Assembly (NCBI RefSeq): GCF_014649775.1
Contig: NZ_BMTR01000043.1
Span: 1-38,235, forward strand
From: Streptomyces longisporoflavus
GTDB lineage: Bacteria > Actinomycetota > Actinomycetes > Streptomycetales > Streptomycetaceae
DNA length: 38,235 bases
Reading direction: 5' to 3'
How positions within the stretch are numbered: position 1 is the stretch's first letter; the number at the start of each line of letters is the position of its first letter. The notes under the pieces were generated by a model, which saw only the letters and a list, made by a program, of their open reading frames with translations, was not told where the DNA came from and searched no databases. Made by a program: the position numbers and the translations under genes. Below are positions 16,496 through 23,786 of the stretch, in pieces.

Positions 16496-17419
16496 GTGGT
16501 TTCCGAGGTGCGCGAGAGACGACGATCGGGGCGGCGATGGGGGCGGGGCGTGCGGGGGCTCGCTTGTTGTCTCGTGATGGGGGCGCTCGCGTCCTGCGGT
16601 TCCGGGGGCGGGGGGAAGGTGTACGAGGGGCTGGTCGAGCGGACCCCGGATGAGCCGTCCAAGGCCGCTGACGAGGTGCGGGGCGAACGGCTTGCGGAGG
16701 AAGCCATGGGGCTGCTCAAGGACGCCCGATCCGTGCGTATCCGGGTGGAGATGACGTCCGCCGAGGGGCACAAGGAAGTCTCCGTGCACATGGACCGCGG
16801 CAGCAACTGCACCGGAACCTTCGACTCGGGGCCCATGCAGAAGGGCGAGTTGATCGTGGTCGCCGGAGGCAACGCCTACTTCCGGTTCTCGGACGACTCG
16901 CTCGACGCCATCCGGGACGCGGCCGCCACGCGGGGTCCGCAGGCCGCGGCCGGGGTCAGGGAGCGGGTGGCGCTCGCGCGCGGCAAGTACATGAAGGTGT
17001 CGAAGGGCAGCTCGCACGCGGGGGCGGACGCGCTGACGAAGATGTGCGATCTGGAGCAGATGCTGGGGCAGTTGGACGCCGGTGGGGGGTTGGGGTCGGG
17101 CTCCGGTTCGGGGTCGGGTTCCGGTCCGGGCTCTGACTCGGGCATCAGCGGGGCTCGGGTCCTGCCGGACATGCGGTGGCACGGCCAGCAGGTCACCCCG
17201 CTCGCCGCGACGGACAACGGGCACGAGATGACGGTCTATGTGGCGGCGGGCAGCAAGCCGTACCTGGTCGGCATGGCGCAGATGCGGGGCGCCGAGACCA
17301 TGGAGATGCGGATGTCCGACTACGACAAGCCGGTCGCCGCGCACGCCCCCGACCCGTCCCTGGTCCTCGACCTCGACGCCCCCGGCATGGGCGGCGGCGC
17401 CTCTCTGTTCGAGGTCTGA
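16496..17419 (+). CDS. Lipoprotein of unknown function
   Basis: I choose the GTG at 16496, just after a GGTGGGGG site, giving 307 residues; an upstream reading lacks a ribosome binding site. A basic N-terminus and hydrophobic core lead to a lipobox L-A-S-C with the lipid cysteine at about residue 34. The mature part resembles Streptomyces/Mycobacterium lipoproteins of the LppX/LprG-like size class: a VRIRVEMTSAEGHKEVSVHMD strand-rich segment, then DRGSNCTGTF and GELIVVAGGNAYFRF. A (Gly-Ser)n stretch at 17095-17150 separates it from a C-terminal region ending FEV. Whether it carries lipids is speculation. It is divergent from the amidase gene. Confidence 0.85.
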   Translation: MVSEVRERRRSGRRWGRGVRGLACCLVMGALASCGSGGGGKVYEGLVERTPDEPSKAADEVRGERLAEEAMGLLKDARSVRIRVEMTSAEGHKEVSVHMDRGSNCTGTFDSGPMQKGELIVVAGGNAYFRFSDDSLDAIRDAAATRGPQAAAGVRERVALARGKYMKVSKGSSHAGADALTKMCDLEQMLGQLDAGGGLGSGSGSGSGSGPGSDSGISGARVLPDMRWHGQQVTPLAATDNGHEMTVYVAAGSKPYLVGMAQMRGAETMEMRMSDYDKPVAAHAPDPSLVLDLDAPGMGGGASLFEV

Positions 17420-17537
17420 GGGGGACTGCCGCCGTCCGGATGTCCTGTGACATTTCTGTGCGTCCTGGCGCAGCTCAGCGTGGGGGACGGACGGACAGAC
17501 ACGGTGAGCTGCGTCGCACAGGTACGGATGGGAAAGC

Positions 17538-18125
17538 GTGGGTCGAGGAGGGGAACCCCGTCGCGCACGGGCGCGTGACGAGGAGCTGGGCGCCGCGGTC
17601 GCGCGGGCACAGGAGGGCGACGAGGCGGCTTTCGCGGTCGCGTACCGCCTGGTGCAGCCGGGGCTCGTCGGCTATCTGCGGGGTCTGGTCGGCCACGACG
17701 GGGAGATCGCCGAGGACATCGCCGCCGAGGCCTGGCTGGAGATCGCCCGCGATCTGGGGCGGTTCCGCGGTGACGGGGCGGGGTTTCGCGGCTGGACGGC
17801 GACCATCGCCCGGCACCGGGCGCTCGATCATCTGCGGCGCCAGAAGGTGCGGCCGCGGCCGGCGACGCTGGAGCAGGACATGCTGGAGCTTCCCGGGCCG
17901 CACAGCACGCCGGAGCAGGCGCTTGAGTCCATCTCCACGGAGAAGGCTCTCGCTCTGATCGCGGGGCTGCCGCGGGATCAGGCGGAGGCGGTGTTGCTCC
18001 GGGTCGTCGTCGGGCTCGATGCTCCGGCTGCGGCGCGGGTGCTGGGTAAGCGCCCCGGGGCGGTGCGGACTGCTTCTTACCGGGGGCTGAAGCGCCTTGC
18101 TGAGCAGTTGGGAGCGGCGGGATGA
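17538..18125 (+). CDS. ECF-like sigma-70 family factor, paralogue 1
   Basis: The 195-residue product has sigma region 2 at about residues 20-90 (FAVAYRLVQPGLVGYLRGLVG, then FRGWTATIARHRALDHLRR) and region 4 at about 130-190 (ALIAGLPRDQAEAVLLRVVVG, then VLGKRPGAVRTASYRGLKRL). The GTG start at 17538 follows GGGAAAG. It is a close paralogue of the factor at 18982, sharing long stretches in both regions. Its stop overlaps the ATG of the next gene by 4 bp (ATGA), the usual arrangement of a sigma factor with its regulator; here that regulator is much shorter than the partner of the second factor. Confidence 0.95.
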   Translation: MGRGGEPRRARARDEELGAAVARAQEGDEAAFAVAYRLVQPGLVGYLRGLVGHDGEIAEDIAAEAWLEIARDLGRFRGDGAGFRGWTATIARHRALDHLRRQKVRPRPATLEQDMLELPGPHSTPEQALESISTEKALALIAGLPRDQAEAVLLRVVVGLDAPAAARVLGKRPGAVRTASYRGLKRLAEQLGAAG

Positions 18126-18334
18126 GTGGGGAGAGGGAGCGAGGGCCGGGGGAGCGGGGTTTGTCGGGGGCGGGGGTGGTTTCTGTCGGGCCTCTTGCTG
18201 CGCTTCTTGCGGAGGCGGTGCGGGGTGGGCGGGTTGACGCGGAGGCTCAGCGCCGGGCTGTTGCCGCGTTTCGCTCCGTGCGGCGGGCGGGGGGTCTTCC
18301 TCGGCGGCCTCGGGCCGGAGACGACTGGCGCTGA
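18122..18334 (+). CDS. Short, probably truncated anti-sigma-like protein
   Basis: This 70-residue product is translationally coupled to sigma paralogue 1 (ATGA). It contains PLAALLAEAVRGGRVDAEAQ and AVAAFRSVRRAGG and ends GDDWR. The helical AAL...AAFR pattern matches the cytoplasmic part of the partner of the second sigma factor (RLAKALAALAP, then AALAAFREARGS), which continues into a transmembrane helix and an external domain. Here the frame stops right after the basic DDWR, where in related Streptomyces proteins (from memory) the juxtamembrane and membrane segments follow. I read it as an anti-sigma protein that has lost its membrane half, or a natural cytosolic short form. The DNA after the stop shows no membrane-segment coding in any frame. 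Confidence 0.6.
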   Translation: MSGERERGPGERGLSGAGVVSVGPLAALLAEAVRGGRVDAEAQRRAVAAFRSVRRAGGLPRRPRAGDDWR

Positions 18335-18420
18335 CCTCCGCCGGTCTGCTTTGACGGACTCCGCAGTTCCCCGCGCCCCTGACGGGGCTGACCCTTGTGC
18401 TTCGGCTGCGGGTGGGTGGG

Positions 18421-18492
18421 GGGTTGCGCGCGCCGTTCCTCGCGCCCCTGACGGACGCCCGTCAGGGGCGCGAGGAACGGCGCGAGCAACCC
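18421..18492. repeat. Long inverted repeat (34-bp arms, 4-nt loop)
   Basis: The left arm 18421-18454 pairs with the right arm 18459-18492 at 33 of 34 positions around the loop ACGC. The core CGCGCCCCTGACGG / CCGTCAGGGGCGCG matches, from memory, a palindromic intergenic element scattered through Streptomyces genomes. Part of the same motif recurs at about 18365-18385 and 18531-18551. It can act as a terminator for the first sigma operon, though no T tract follows. Confidence 0.85.
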
Positions 18493-18566
18493 ATGACGAC
18501 CTGTGCTCGGCGACGGCGGGATGTCACGTAAGGGGCGCGAGGAGCTGCGCGGCCAGCCCCCACTCA

Positions 18567-18741
18567 CCCGCAGGGAGAGCCGGTCGAGGCCCCCGCCAAG
18601 GCCCGCAGGGAGAGCCGGTCGAGGCCCCCGCCAAGGCCCGCAGGGAGAGCCGGTCGAGGCCCCCGCCAAGGCCCGCAGGGAGAGCCGGTCGAGGCCCCCG
18701 CCAAGGCCCGCAGGGAGAGCCGGTCGAGGCCCCCGCCAAGG
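18567..18741. repeat. Perfect tandem array, 5 x 35 bp
   Basis: Five identical copies of a 35-bp unit begin at 18567, 18602, 18637, 18672 and 18707 and end at 18741. Each unit contains CGCAGGGAGAGCCGGTCG and a CCCCCGCCAAGG tail. There are no spacers between units, so it is not a CRISPR array. Because 35 is not a multiple of 3, the array reads through all frames and is unlikely to be coding. Perfect identity implies recent expansion, possibly a variable-number locus. Confidence 0.95.
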
Positions 18742-18746
18742 TGAGC

Positions 18747-18784
18747 GGCCGGGGTCGCCACCCCCCACAGGAGAGACCCCGGCC
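18747..18784 (+). terminator. Hairpin directly after the tandem array
   Basis: GGCCGGGGTC at 18747-18756 pairs with GACCCCGGCC at 18775-18784. GTGA / TCAC extend the stem outward with a small bulge. It lies about 200 bp upstream of the second sigma gene, so it may isolate that gene from read-through. Confidence 0.55.
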
Positions 18785-18981
18785 GTCACGCGGACGGACC
18801 GCAAGCGGCCCGTATTCCCTTCAGCGCCGCGCGTGCGTTTTCTGTCACACCGCGTACTGTCACGCGCTAGTTGCACGTTGTACCAAACATGGACGCGAGC
18901 CCACTTCAGCCCGTAGCGTGCTGCTTCGCGCCAGGCTGCGGGGTCAGGACCGCAACCGGTGTAGGCGCATAGGGAGAAGTT

Positions 18982-19647
18982 GTGCTGGGGGACGACGCGG
19001 AACTGACCACCGCGGTGCTTGCGGCGCAGGACGGGGACGAGACCGCGTTCCGGACTGTGTACCGCGCCGTGCACCCGCGGCTGCTGGGCTACGTGCGGAC
19101 GCTCGTCGGAGACCCGGACGCGGAGGACGTCGCGTCCGAGGCCTGGCTGCAGATAGCCAGGGACCTCGACCGCTTCAGCGGCGACGCGGACAGATTCCGC
19201 GGCTGGGCCGCACGCATAGCGCGCAACCGCGCGCTCGACCACATACGCATGCGGGGCCGCCGCCCGGCGATAGGCGGCGACGAGACCGAGCTGACCGGAA
19301 AGCCGGGCGACGCGGACACCGCGGACGAGGCGATGGAGTCCCTGGCCACCACGGACGCCCTCGCCCTGATAGCGCAACTCCCGCAGGACCAGGCGGAAGC
19401 CGTCGTACTCCGGGTGGTCGTCGGCCTCGACGCCAAGAGCGCGGCCCAGACCCTCGGCAAGCGCCCCGGCGCGGTCCGCACCGCCGCCCACCGCGGCCTG
19501 AAGCGGCTCGCGGAACTGCTCGGCGCGGACGCACCGCCGAGCGAGGGCGCCCTTGACGCCGTACCGCCCCAGCGGGAGCGGCGAGGGCACGCGGTGTCAT
19601 CTGCCGGTGTGACGCATTCGCGTGTCCGGGCGCAGAAGGACATGTGA
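18982..19647 (+). CDS. ECF-like sigma-70 family factor, paralogue 2
   Basis: The 221-residue product starts at a GTG behind AGGGAGAAG. Region 2 covers about residues 15-90 (FRTVYRAVHPRLLGYVRTLVG, then RFRGWAARIARNRALDHIR). Region 4 covers about 130-185 (ALIAQLPQDQAEAVVLRVVVG, then TLGKRPGAVRTAAHRGLKRL). About 35 residues after region 4 (PSEGALDAVPPQRERRGHA...) have no counterpart in paralogue 1. The stop overlaps the downstream gene (GTGATG), so sigma and partner are coupled. Target promoters cannot be read from the sequence. Confidence 0.95.
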   Translation: MLGDDAELTTAVLAAQDGDETAFRTVYRAVHPRLLGYVRTLVGDPDAEDVASEAWLQIARDLDRFSGDADRFRGWAARIARNRALDHIRMRGRRPAIGGDETELTGKPGDADTADEAMESLATTDALALIAQLPQDQAEAVVLRVVVGLDAKSAAQTLGKRPGAVRTAAHRGLKRLAELLGADAPPSEGALDAVPPQRERRGHAVSSAGVTHSRVRAQKDM

Positions 19648-20819
19648 TGGCCGACGAGGATTACAGGTGGCTGGACCGCGACGCGGCGGAGCGTTTGCTG
19701 AACGGCGAGCCCTTCGACGGCACCGAAAACGGCACCGAAAACGGCACCGAACACGGCACCGAGCACGACCCCGGACACGGCAACGGAACCAACCCCGGCG
19801 CCCGATCCGGCACCGACCATCACGCCCGCCGGCAAGCCGCTCGACTGGCCAAGGCCCTGGCCGCGCTGGCGCCGGACGAACGCGCCGGCTCCGTCGTACC
19901 CTCCGACGTTTCCGCCGAACTCCCTGGTGAGGCCGCCGCGCTCGCGGCATTCCGGGAGGCTCGCGGCTCACATGCACGGGTGACTTCTACGCGCGTGGGA
20001 GCGGGCGAGACGGTGCAAATCGGGCGCCAGGTCGAGCCCTCGCGCCCCGCACGCTGGGCCCGCCCCATGCGCTACGGCCTCGCCGCCGTACTCGCCGGCT
20101 GCATGATCGGCGGGGTCGCCGTGGCGGCAAGCACCGGCGTGTTCCCCTCGCCGTTCGGCGACAGGGACAAGCCGGGGCCCGCGGCCTCCGCGTCCTCCGT
20201 GGCCTCGCCCGAACCGCTCGCGTCCCCGTCCGGCGGCAGCAGCAGCGCCCCCGACGTGGAGCCCGACGACGTGACCACCACCCCGGAAGAGCCCTCGAAC
20301 AAGCCCGGCAGCAGCGCCCCGCCCCCGCAGGCCGAGGGTTCGCCGGGCGCGTCCAAGGGCGGCGAGGGCGACACGAAGCCCGGCGCCGGCGATCCGCAGC
20401 ACGAGAACGAGGCCGGCGGCTGGTACCGCAGGGTCGTCTCGGCCTGCCGCGACTACCGCAGCGGAGAGCTCCAGGGCGAGAAGAGGCGCCGCTTGGAGGA
20501 GGCCGCCAAGGGGTCCCAGCGGGTCACCGAGTTCTGCGGACGGGTCCTCGGCGGCCCGGGCGGCGACCGCGACCATGACGGCGACGGCAGCGGCGGAGGC
20601 GGCGGCAACTACGGCGGCAACGGCGGCGGCAACGGCGGCAACGACGGTGACAACGGTGACGGCGACGGCGACGGGTCGTGGGGCGGCGGCAACGACCACT
20701 GGGGCAACGGCGGTCTCGCCCCCGCCCCGCCCGCCGAAGGTCACCCGGGGCCGCAGAAGTCACCCGACCCGAGCGGCTCCTACAGCGCCCGGCCCGTGCT
20801 GCCGGACAGCGCGTCCTAG
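19647..20819 (+). CDS. Membrane-anchored partner (probable anti-sigma factor) of sigma paralogue 2
   Basis: The 390-residue product starts at the ATG at 19647, or at an overlapping GTG three bases earlier. The cytosolic N-terminus has a GTEN/GTEH repeat (about residues 25-45, from an 11-12-bp DNA repeat), then helices RQAARLAKALAALAP and EAAALAAFREARGS that should bind sigma. One transmembrane helix lies near 150-175 (YGLAAVLAGCMIGGVAVAAS). Outside are a Ser/Pro/Gly linker, a conserved-looking two-cysteine segment (SACRDYRSGEL, then RVTEFCGRVLGG) and a tail rich in Gly, Asn and Asp. No zinc-binding HxxxCxxC motif is present, so it is not a ZAS-type anti-sigma factor. The two cysteines could sense redox state or form a disulfide. 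Confidence 0.85.
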   Translation: MADEDYRWLDRDAAERLLNGEPFDGTENGTENGTEHGTEHDPGHGNGTNPGARSGTDHHARRQAARLAKALAALAPDERAGSVVPSDVSAELPGEAAALAAFREARGSHARVTSTRVGAGETVQIGRQVEPSRPARWARPMRYGLAAVLAGCMIGGVAVAASTGVFPSPFGDRDKPGPAASASSVASPEPLASPSGGSSSAPDVEPDDVTTTPEEPSNKPGSSAPPPQAEGSPGASKGGEGDTKPGAGDPQHENEAGGWYRRVVSACRDYRSGELQGEKRRRLEEAAKGSQRVTEFCGRVLGGPGGDRDHDGDGSGGGGGNYGGNGGGNGGNDGDNGDGDGDGSWGGGNDHWGNGGLAPAPPAEGHPGPQKSPDPSGSYSARPVLPDSAS

Positions 20820-20995
20820 CCGCTCACACAGCGGGTCACGCAGCCTGCTCACGCAGCCGCTCGCAGCGGGTCTTGAACGCGGTCCTGGCTGGGTGTGACG
20901 TTTTTTGAAGCAGTGACGCAGTAAGAAGTGAGCCGACTGGTCATCGGCCCGCGCACGAGCCAGGGGTTCCCCCCGTACCTTTGGCTCTGTGCCAC

Positions 20996-21036
20996 CAGCG
21001 TGGGCGGGAGACGTTCCCCCGATCCCGCCCACGCTG
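20996..21036. terminator. Hairpin between convergent sigma-partner and L,D-transpeptidase genes
   Basis: A perfect 14-bp stem runs from C20996-A21009 to T21023-G21036 (core AGCGTGGGCGGGA / TCCCGCCCACGCT) with a 13-nt loop. ATTAAAA follows on the plus strand. It can stop transcripts from both sides. A T6 run at about 20900-20905 lies further upstream but has no stem. Confidence 0.8.
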
Positions 21037-21092
21037 ATTAAAACGACTCACTTGTCCACGACTGGCCCGTACACGACTCACTCCTGTACGCC

Positions 21093-21962
21093 TCACTTGT
21101 AGACGACGACCTTGTCGCCCTTCCTGACCTCCGCGTACAGCTTCGCGATCTTCTTCTCGTCTCGTACGTTCACGCAGCCGTGCGAAGCGCCGGTGTAGCC
21201 GGTCGCCGCGAAGTCCGTCGAGTAGTGCACCGCCTGGCCGCCGCTGAAGAACAGCGCGTACGGCATCGAGCTGTCGTACAGCGTCGACACGTGGTGCCGT
21301 GACTTCCAGTAGACGGTGAACGTGCCGTCGCGCGTGGGCGTGTACTGCGATCCGAACCGCACGTCCATCGTCGACACGACCCTGCCGTCGATCATCCAGG
21401 TCAGCGTGCGGCTCTCCTTGCTGATGCACAGGACGCGGCCGGTCATGCAGGCCTTCGCGGGCTTGGACGGCGGGATGCCGCCCCCGGAGTAGAGCTCGTA
21501 CTTCGTCGGCTCGTCCGTCATGCCGAGCAGCCGCTGCCAGGTCACCGTGTCCGTCGTGCCCGTGGCGGGCAGCCCGCGCTTCTCCTGGAAACCGTGGACC
21601 GCGGCGGCCGTGGACTTGTCGTACGTCCCCGTCGGGTCCGCGTAGATCCACTGGATCTGCCGGAGCCGGGCCTGGAGTTCCCGCACCTGGTCGCCGCTCT
21701 GGCCGGGCGCGAGCAGGGTCTTCGGGGCCGGCGTCGGGACCGGCTCCGGGACCGAAGATCCCCCGGGCTTCCCCGCCGGCTTCCCGGAGGGCCTACCGGA
21801 CGGCGTGCCGGGGTCGCCCGCCTCCGTCTTCGTGGGAGATATCCGGACCGGCTGATTCTGCCCGCCCGCACCGTCGGCCTGCGCCTTGCAACCGCCCACC
21901 AGGAAAACCGTGACCACGGCCCCCACGGCTATCGCACCTTTGCCCACAATGACCCCCGCCAT
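21093..21962 (-). CDS. L,D-transpeptidase lipoprotein with peptidoglycan-binding domain
   Basis: I choose the ATG at 21962, 5 bp after GTGGAG, which gives 289 residues and a clean lipoprotein signal; the frame runs upstream another 90 codons without a leader. The lipobox is L-V-G-G-C with the lipid cysteine at C25. A Pro/Gly/Ser tether (about 30-80) leads to a PG_binding_1 domain (about 86-146: SGDQVRELQARLRQI, FQEKRGLPATG). A YkuD catalytic domain follows (about 177-288) with ASHGCVNVR: H261, G262, nucleophile C263. It forms 3-3 crosslinks in peptidoglycan, or attaches proteins to it, at the outer face of the membrane. It is divergent from the mutase gene. Confidence 0.95.
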   Translation of the reverse strand: MAGVIVGKGAIAVGAVVTVFLVGGCKAQADGAGGQNQPVRISPTKTEAGDPGTPSGRPSGKPAGKPGGSSVPEPVPTPAPKTLLAPGQSGDQVRELQARLRQIQWIYADPTGTYDKSTAAAVHGFQEKRGLPATGTTDTVTWQRLLGMTDEPTKYELYSGGGIPPSKPAKACMTGRVLCISKESRTLTWMIDGRVVSTMDVRFGSQYTPTRDGTFTVYWKSRHHVSTLYDSSMPYALFFSGGQAVHYSTDFAATGYTGASHGCVNVRDEKKIAKLYAEVRKGDKVVVYK

Positions 21963-22051
21963 GGCTCCACTGCCCGACAGACTCGCTGAGAGTGTTCCCC
22001 GCGAGTGACCACCCCTGAACGTTGCCCCATGCTGGACTGGGACCGCCATAC

Positions 22052-22087
22052 CGGACAGGTAACGGGACAGATAACCGGACAGGTAAC
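22052..22087. repeat. Three tandem 12-bp repeats upstream of the mutase gene
   Basis: CGGACAGGTAAC (22052-22063), GGGACAGATAAC (22064-22075) and CGGACAGGTAAC (22076-22087) lie head to tail, ending 32 bp before the mutase ATG and 90 bp beyond the L,D-transpeptidase start. Regular spacing of just over one helical turn would suit cooperative binding of a regulator, but they could also be slippage products. Confidence 0.75.
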
Positions 22088-22119
22088 GGAGAAGAATCTC
22101 CGGCAGGAGGCACAGAGCG

Positions 22120-23700
22120 ATGGCGCGTGAGACCGAGTCCGGGCTGCCCGTCGAGCCCGTGTACGGCCCGCAGGATCTCGACGGCTGGGATCCCGGCACG
22201 AAACTGGGCGCCCCCGGCGCGTATCCGTACACGCGTGGCGTCTACCCGTCGATGTACACCGGCCGCCCCTGGACGATGCGCCAGTACGCAGGGTTCGGTA
22301 CGGCCGCCGAGTCGAACGCCCGCTACAAACAGCTGATCGCGAACGGCACGGCCGGCCTGTCCGTCGCCTTCGACCTGCCCACGCAGATGGGCCACGACAG
22401 TGACGCGCCGATCGCGAGCGGCGAGGTCGGCAAGGTGGGCGTCGCGATCGACTCGATCGACGACATGCGGGTCCTGTTCGGCGGCATCCCGCTGGACAAG
22501 GTGTCGACGTCGATGACGATCAACGCTCCCGCCGCCCTGCTCCTGCTCCTGTACCAACTGGTCGCGGAGGAGCAGGGGGTCGACCCGGGCGAGCTGACGG
22601 GCACGATCCAGAACGACGTGCTGAAGGAGTACATCGCGCGCGGCACGTACATCTTCCCGCCCAAGCCCTCGCTGCGGCTGATCGCGGACATCTTCAAGTA
22701 CTGCCGGGCCGAGATCCCGCGGTGGAACACGATCTCGATCTCCGGCTATCACATGGCCGAGGCGGGTGCGACGCCCGCGCAGGAGATCGCGTTCACGCTC
22801 GCCGACGGCATCGAGTACGTGCGTACGGCGGTCGCGGCGGGCATGGACGTGGACGACTTCGCGCCCCGCCTGTCCTTCTTTTTCGTGGCGCGTACGACGC
22901 TTCTGGAGGAGGTCGCCAAGTTCCGTGCGGCCCGCCGTATCTGGGCGCGGGTGATGAAGGAGGAGTTCGGCGCGCGGAACCCCAAGTCGCTGATGCTGCG
23001 CTTCCACACGCAGACGGCCGGGGTCCAGCTCACGGCCCAGCAGCCCGAGGTGAACCTCGTCCGGGTCGCGGTCCAGGGGCTCGGCGCGGTGCTTGGCGGC
23101 ACCCAGTCGCTGCACACGAACTCCTTCGACGAGGCGATCGCGCTGCCGACGGACAAGAGCGCGCGCCTGGCCCTGCGCACGCAGCAGGTCCTGGCGTACG
23201 AGACGGATGTGACGGCCACGGTCGATCCGTTCGCCGGGTCGTATGTCGTGGAGAAGATGACCGACGACATCGAGGCCGCGATTCTCGGGCTCATGGAGCG
23301 CGTCGAGGACATGGGCGGCGCGGTGGCCGCGATCGAACAGGGCTTCCAGAAGGCGGAGATCGAGCGTTCCGCCTACCGCATCGCGCAGGAGACCGACTCC
23401 GGCGAGCGCGTGGTGGTCGGCGTCAACCGCTATCAGCTGGACGAGGAGGAGCCCTACGAACCCCTTCGCGTCGACCCCGCCATCGAGGCCCGGCAGGCGG
23501 ACCGGCTCGCGCGGCTGCGGGCGGAGCGCGACCAGGCCGCGGTGGACGCGGCTCTCGCGTCACTCCAGGACGCGGCGAAGGGGGAGGCCAACGTCCTCTA
23601 CCCGATGAAGGACGCGCTGCGGGCACGGGCGACGGTGGGCGAGGTGTGCGACGCGCTGCGGGAGGTGTGGGGCGCGTACGTGCCGACGGACGCTTTCTGA
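22120..23700 (+). CDS. Methylmalonyl-CoA mutase family catalytic subunit (no B12-binding domain)
   Basis: The 526-residue product is a complete mutase TIM-barrel domain starting behind GGCAGGAGG. It has the MCM landmarks MYTGRPWTMRQYAGFG, LSVAFDLPTQMGHDSD, GTIQNDVLKEYIARGTYIFPP, SISGYHMAEAG (H211) and TQSLHTNSFDEA. Y56 and R174 align with Y89 and R207 of P. shermanii MCM, the residues that accept the methylmalonyl carboxylate. Isobutyryl-CoA mutase has Phe and Gln there. So succinyl-CoA/R-methylmalonyl-CoA interconversion is the likely reaction. There is no C-terminal cobalamin domain (DxHxxG motif), so a separate small B12-binding subunit must be supplied from elsewhere. Neither it nor a MeaB-type chaperone is in the window. 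Confidence 0.9.
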   Translation: MARETESGLPVEPVYGPQDLDGWDPGTKLGAPGAYPYTRGVYPSMYTGRPWTMRQYAGFGTAAESNARYKQLIANGTAGLSVAFDLPTQMGHDSDAPIASGEVGKVGVAIDSIDDMRVLFGGIPLDKVSTSMTINAPAALLLLLYQLVAEEQGVDPGELTGTIQNDVLKEYIARGTYIFPPKPSLRLIADIFKYCRAEIPRWNTISISGYHMAEAGATPAQEIAFTLADGIEYVRTAVAAGMDVDDFAPRLSFFFVARTTLLEEVAKFRAARRIWARVMKEEFGARNPKSLMLRFHTQTAGVQLTAQQPEVNLVRVAVQGLGAVLGGTQSLHTNSFDEAIALPTDKSARLALRTQQVLAYETDVTATVDPFAGSYVVEKMTDDIEAAILGLMERVEDMGGAVAAIEQGFQKAEIERSAYRIAQETDSGERVVVGVNRYQLDEEEPYEPLRVDPAIEARQADRLARLRAERDQAAVDAALASLQDAAKGEANVLYPMKDALRARATVGEVCDALREVWGAYVPTDAF

Positions 23701-23786
23701 CGCCGGCACGCAGGGCATGCGGGCCGCGTGTCCGCTGGGCGGACACCGTGTCCCTCATGTCGTACGCGCGTGCGAGACTCCGCCCC

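Larger units (their letters stand above)
18335..18981. other. 647-bp repeat-rich non-coding region between the two sigma operons
   Basis: No gene is supported here; the open frames present are products of GC bias and of the tandem repeat. The region holds, in order, a GTTCCCCGCGCCCCTGACGG element near 18365, a 34-bp-arm hairpin (18421-18492), a degenerate half-element (AAGGGGCGCGAGGAGCTGCGC, about 18531-18551), five 35-bp tandem repeats (18567-18741), and a second hairpin (18747-18784). The last 190 bp before the second sigma gene presumably contain its promoter; TGTCAC appears twice near 18840-18860, 15 bp apart, and a TAGCGT that could be a -10 element lies near 18915. Confidence 0.7.

Noticed and set aside
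18567..18741. CRISPR array
   Set aside because: The 35-bp units are directly adjacent with no spacers, and there are no cas genes.
18503..18916. Protein-coding gene through the 35-bp array
   Set aside because: The repeat length is not a multiple of 3, similar repeat peptides appear in several frames and on both strands, and no homology or good ribosome binding site is visible.
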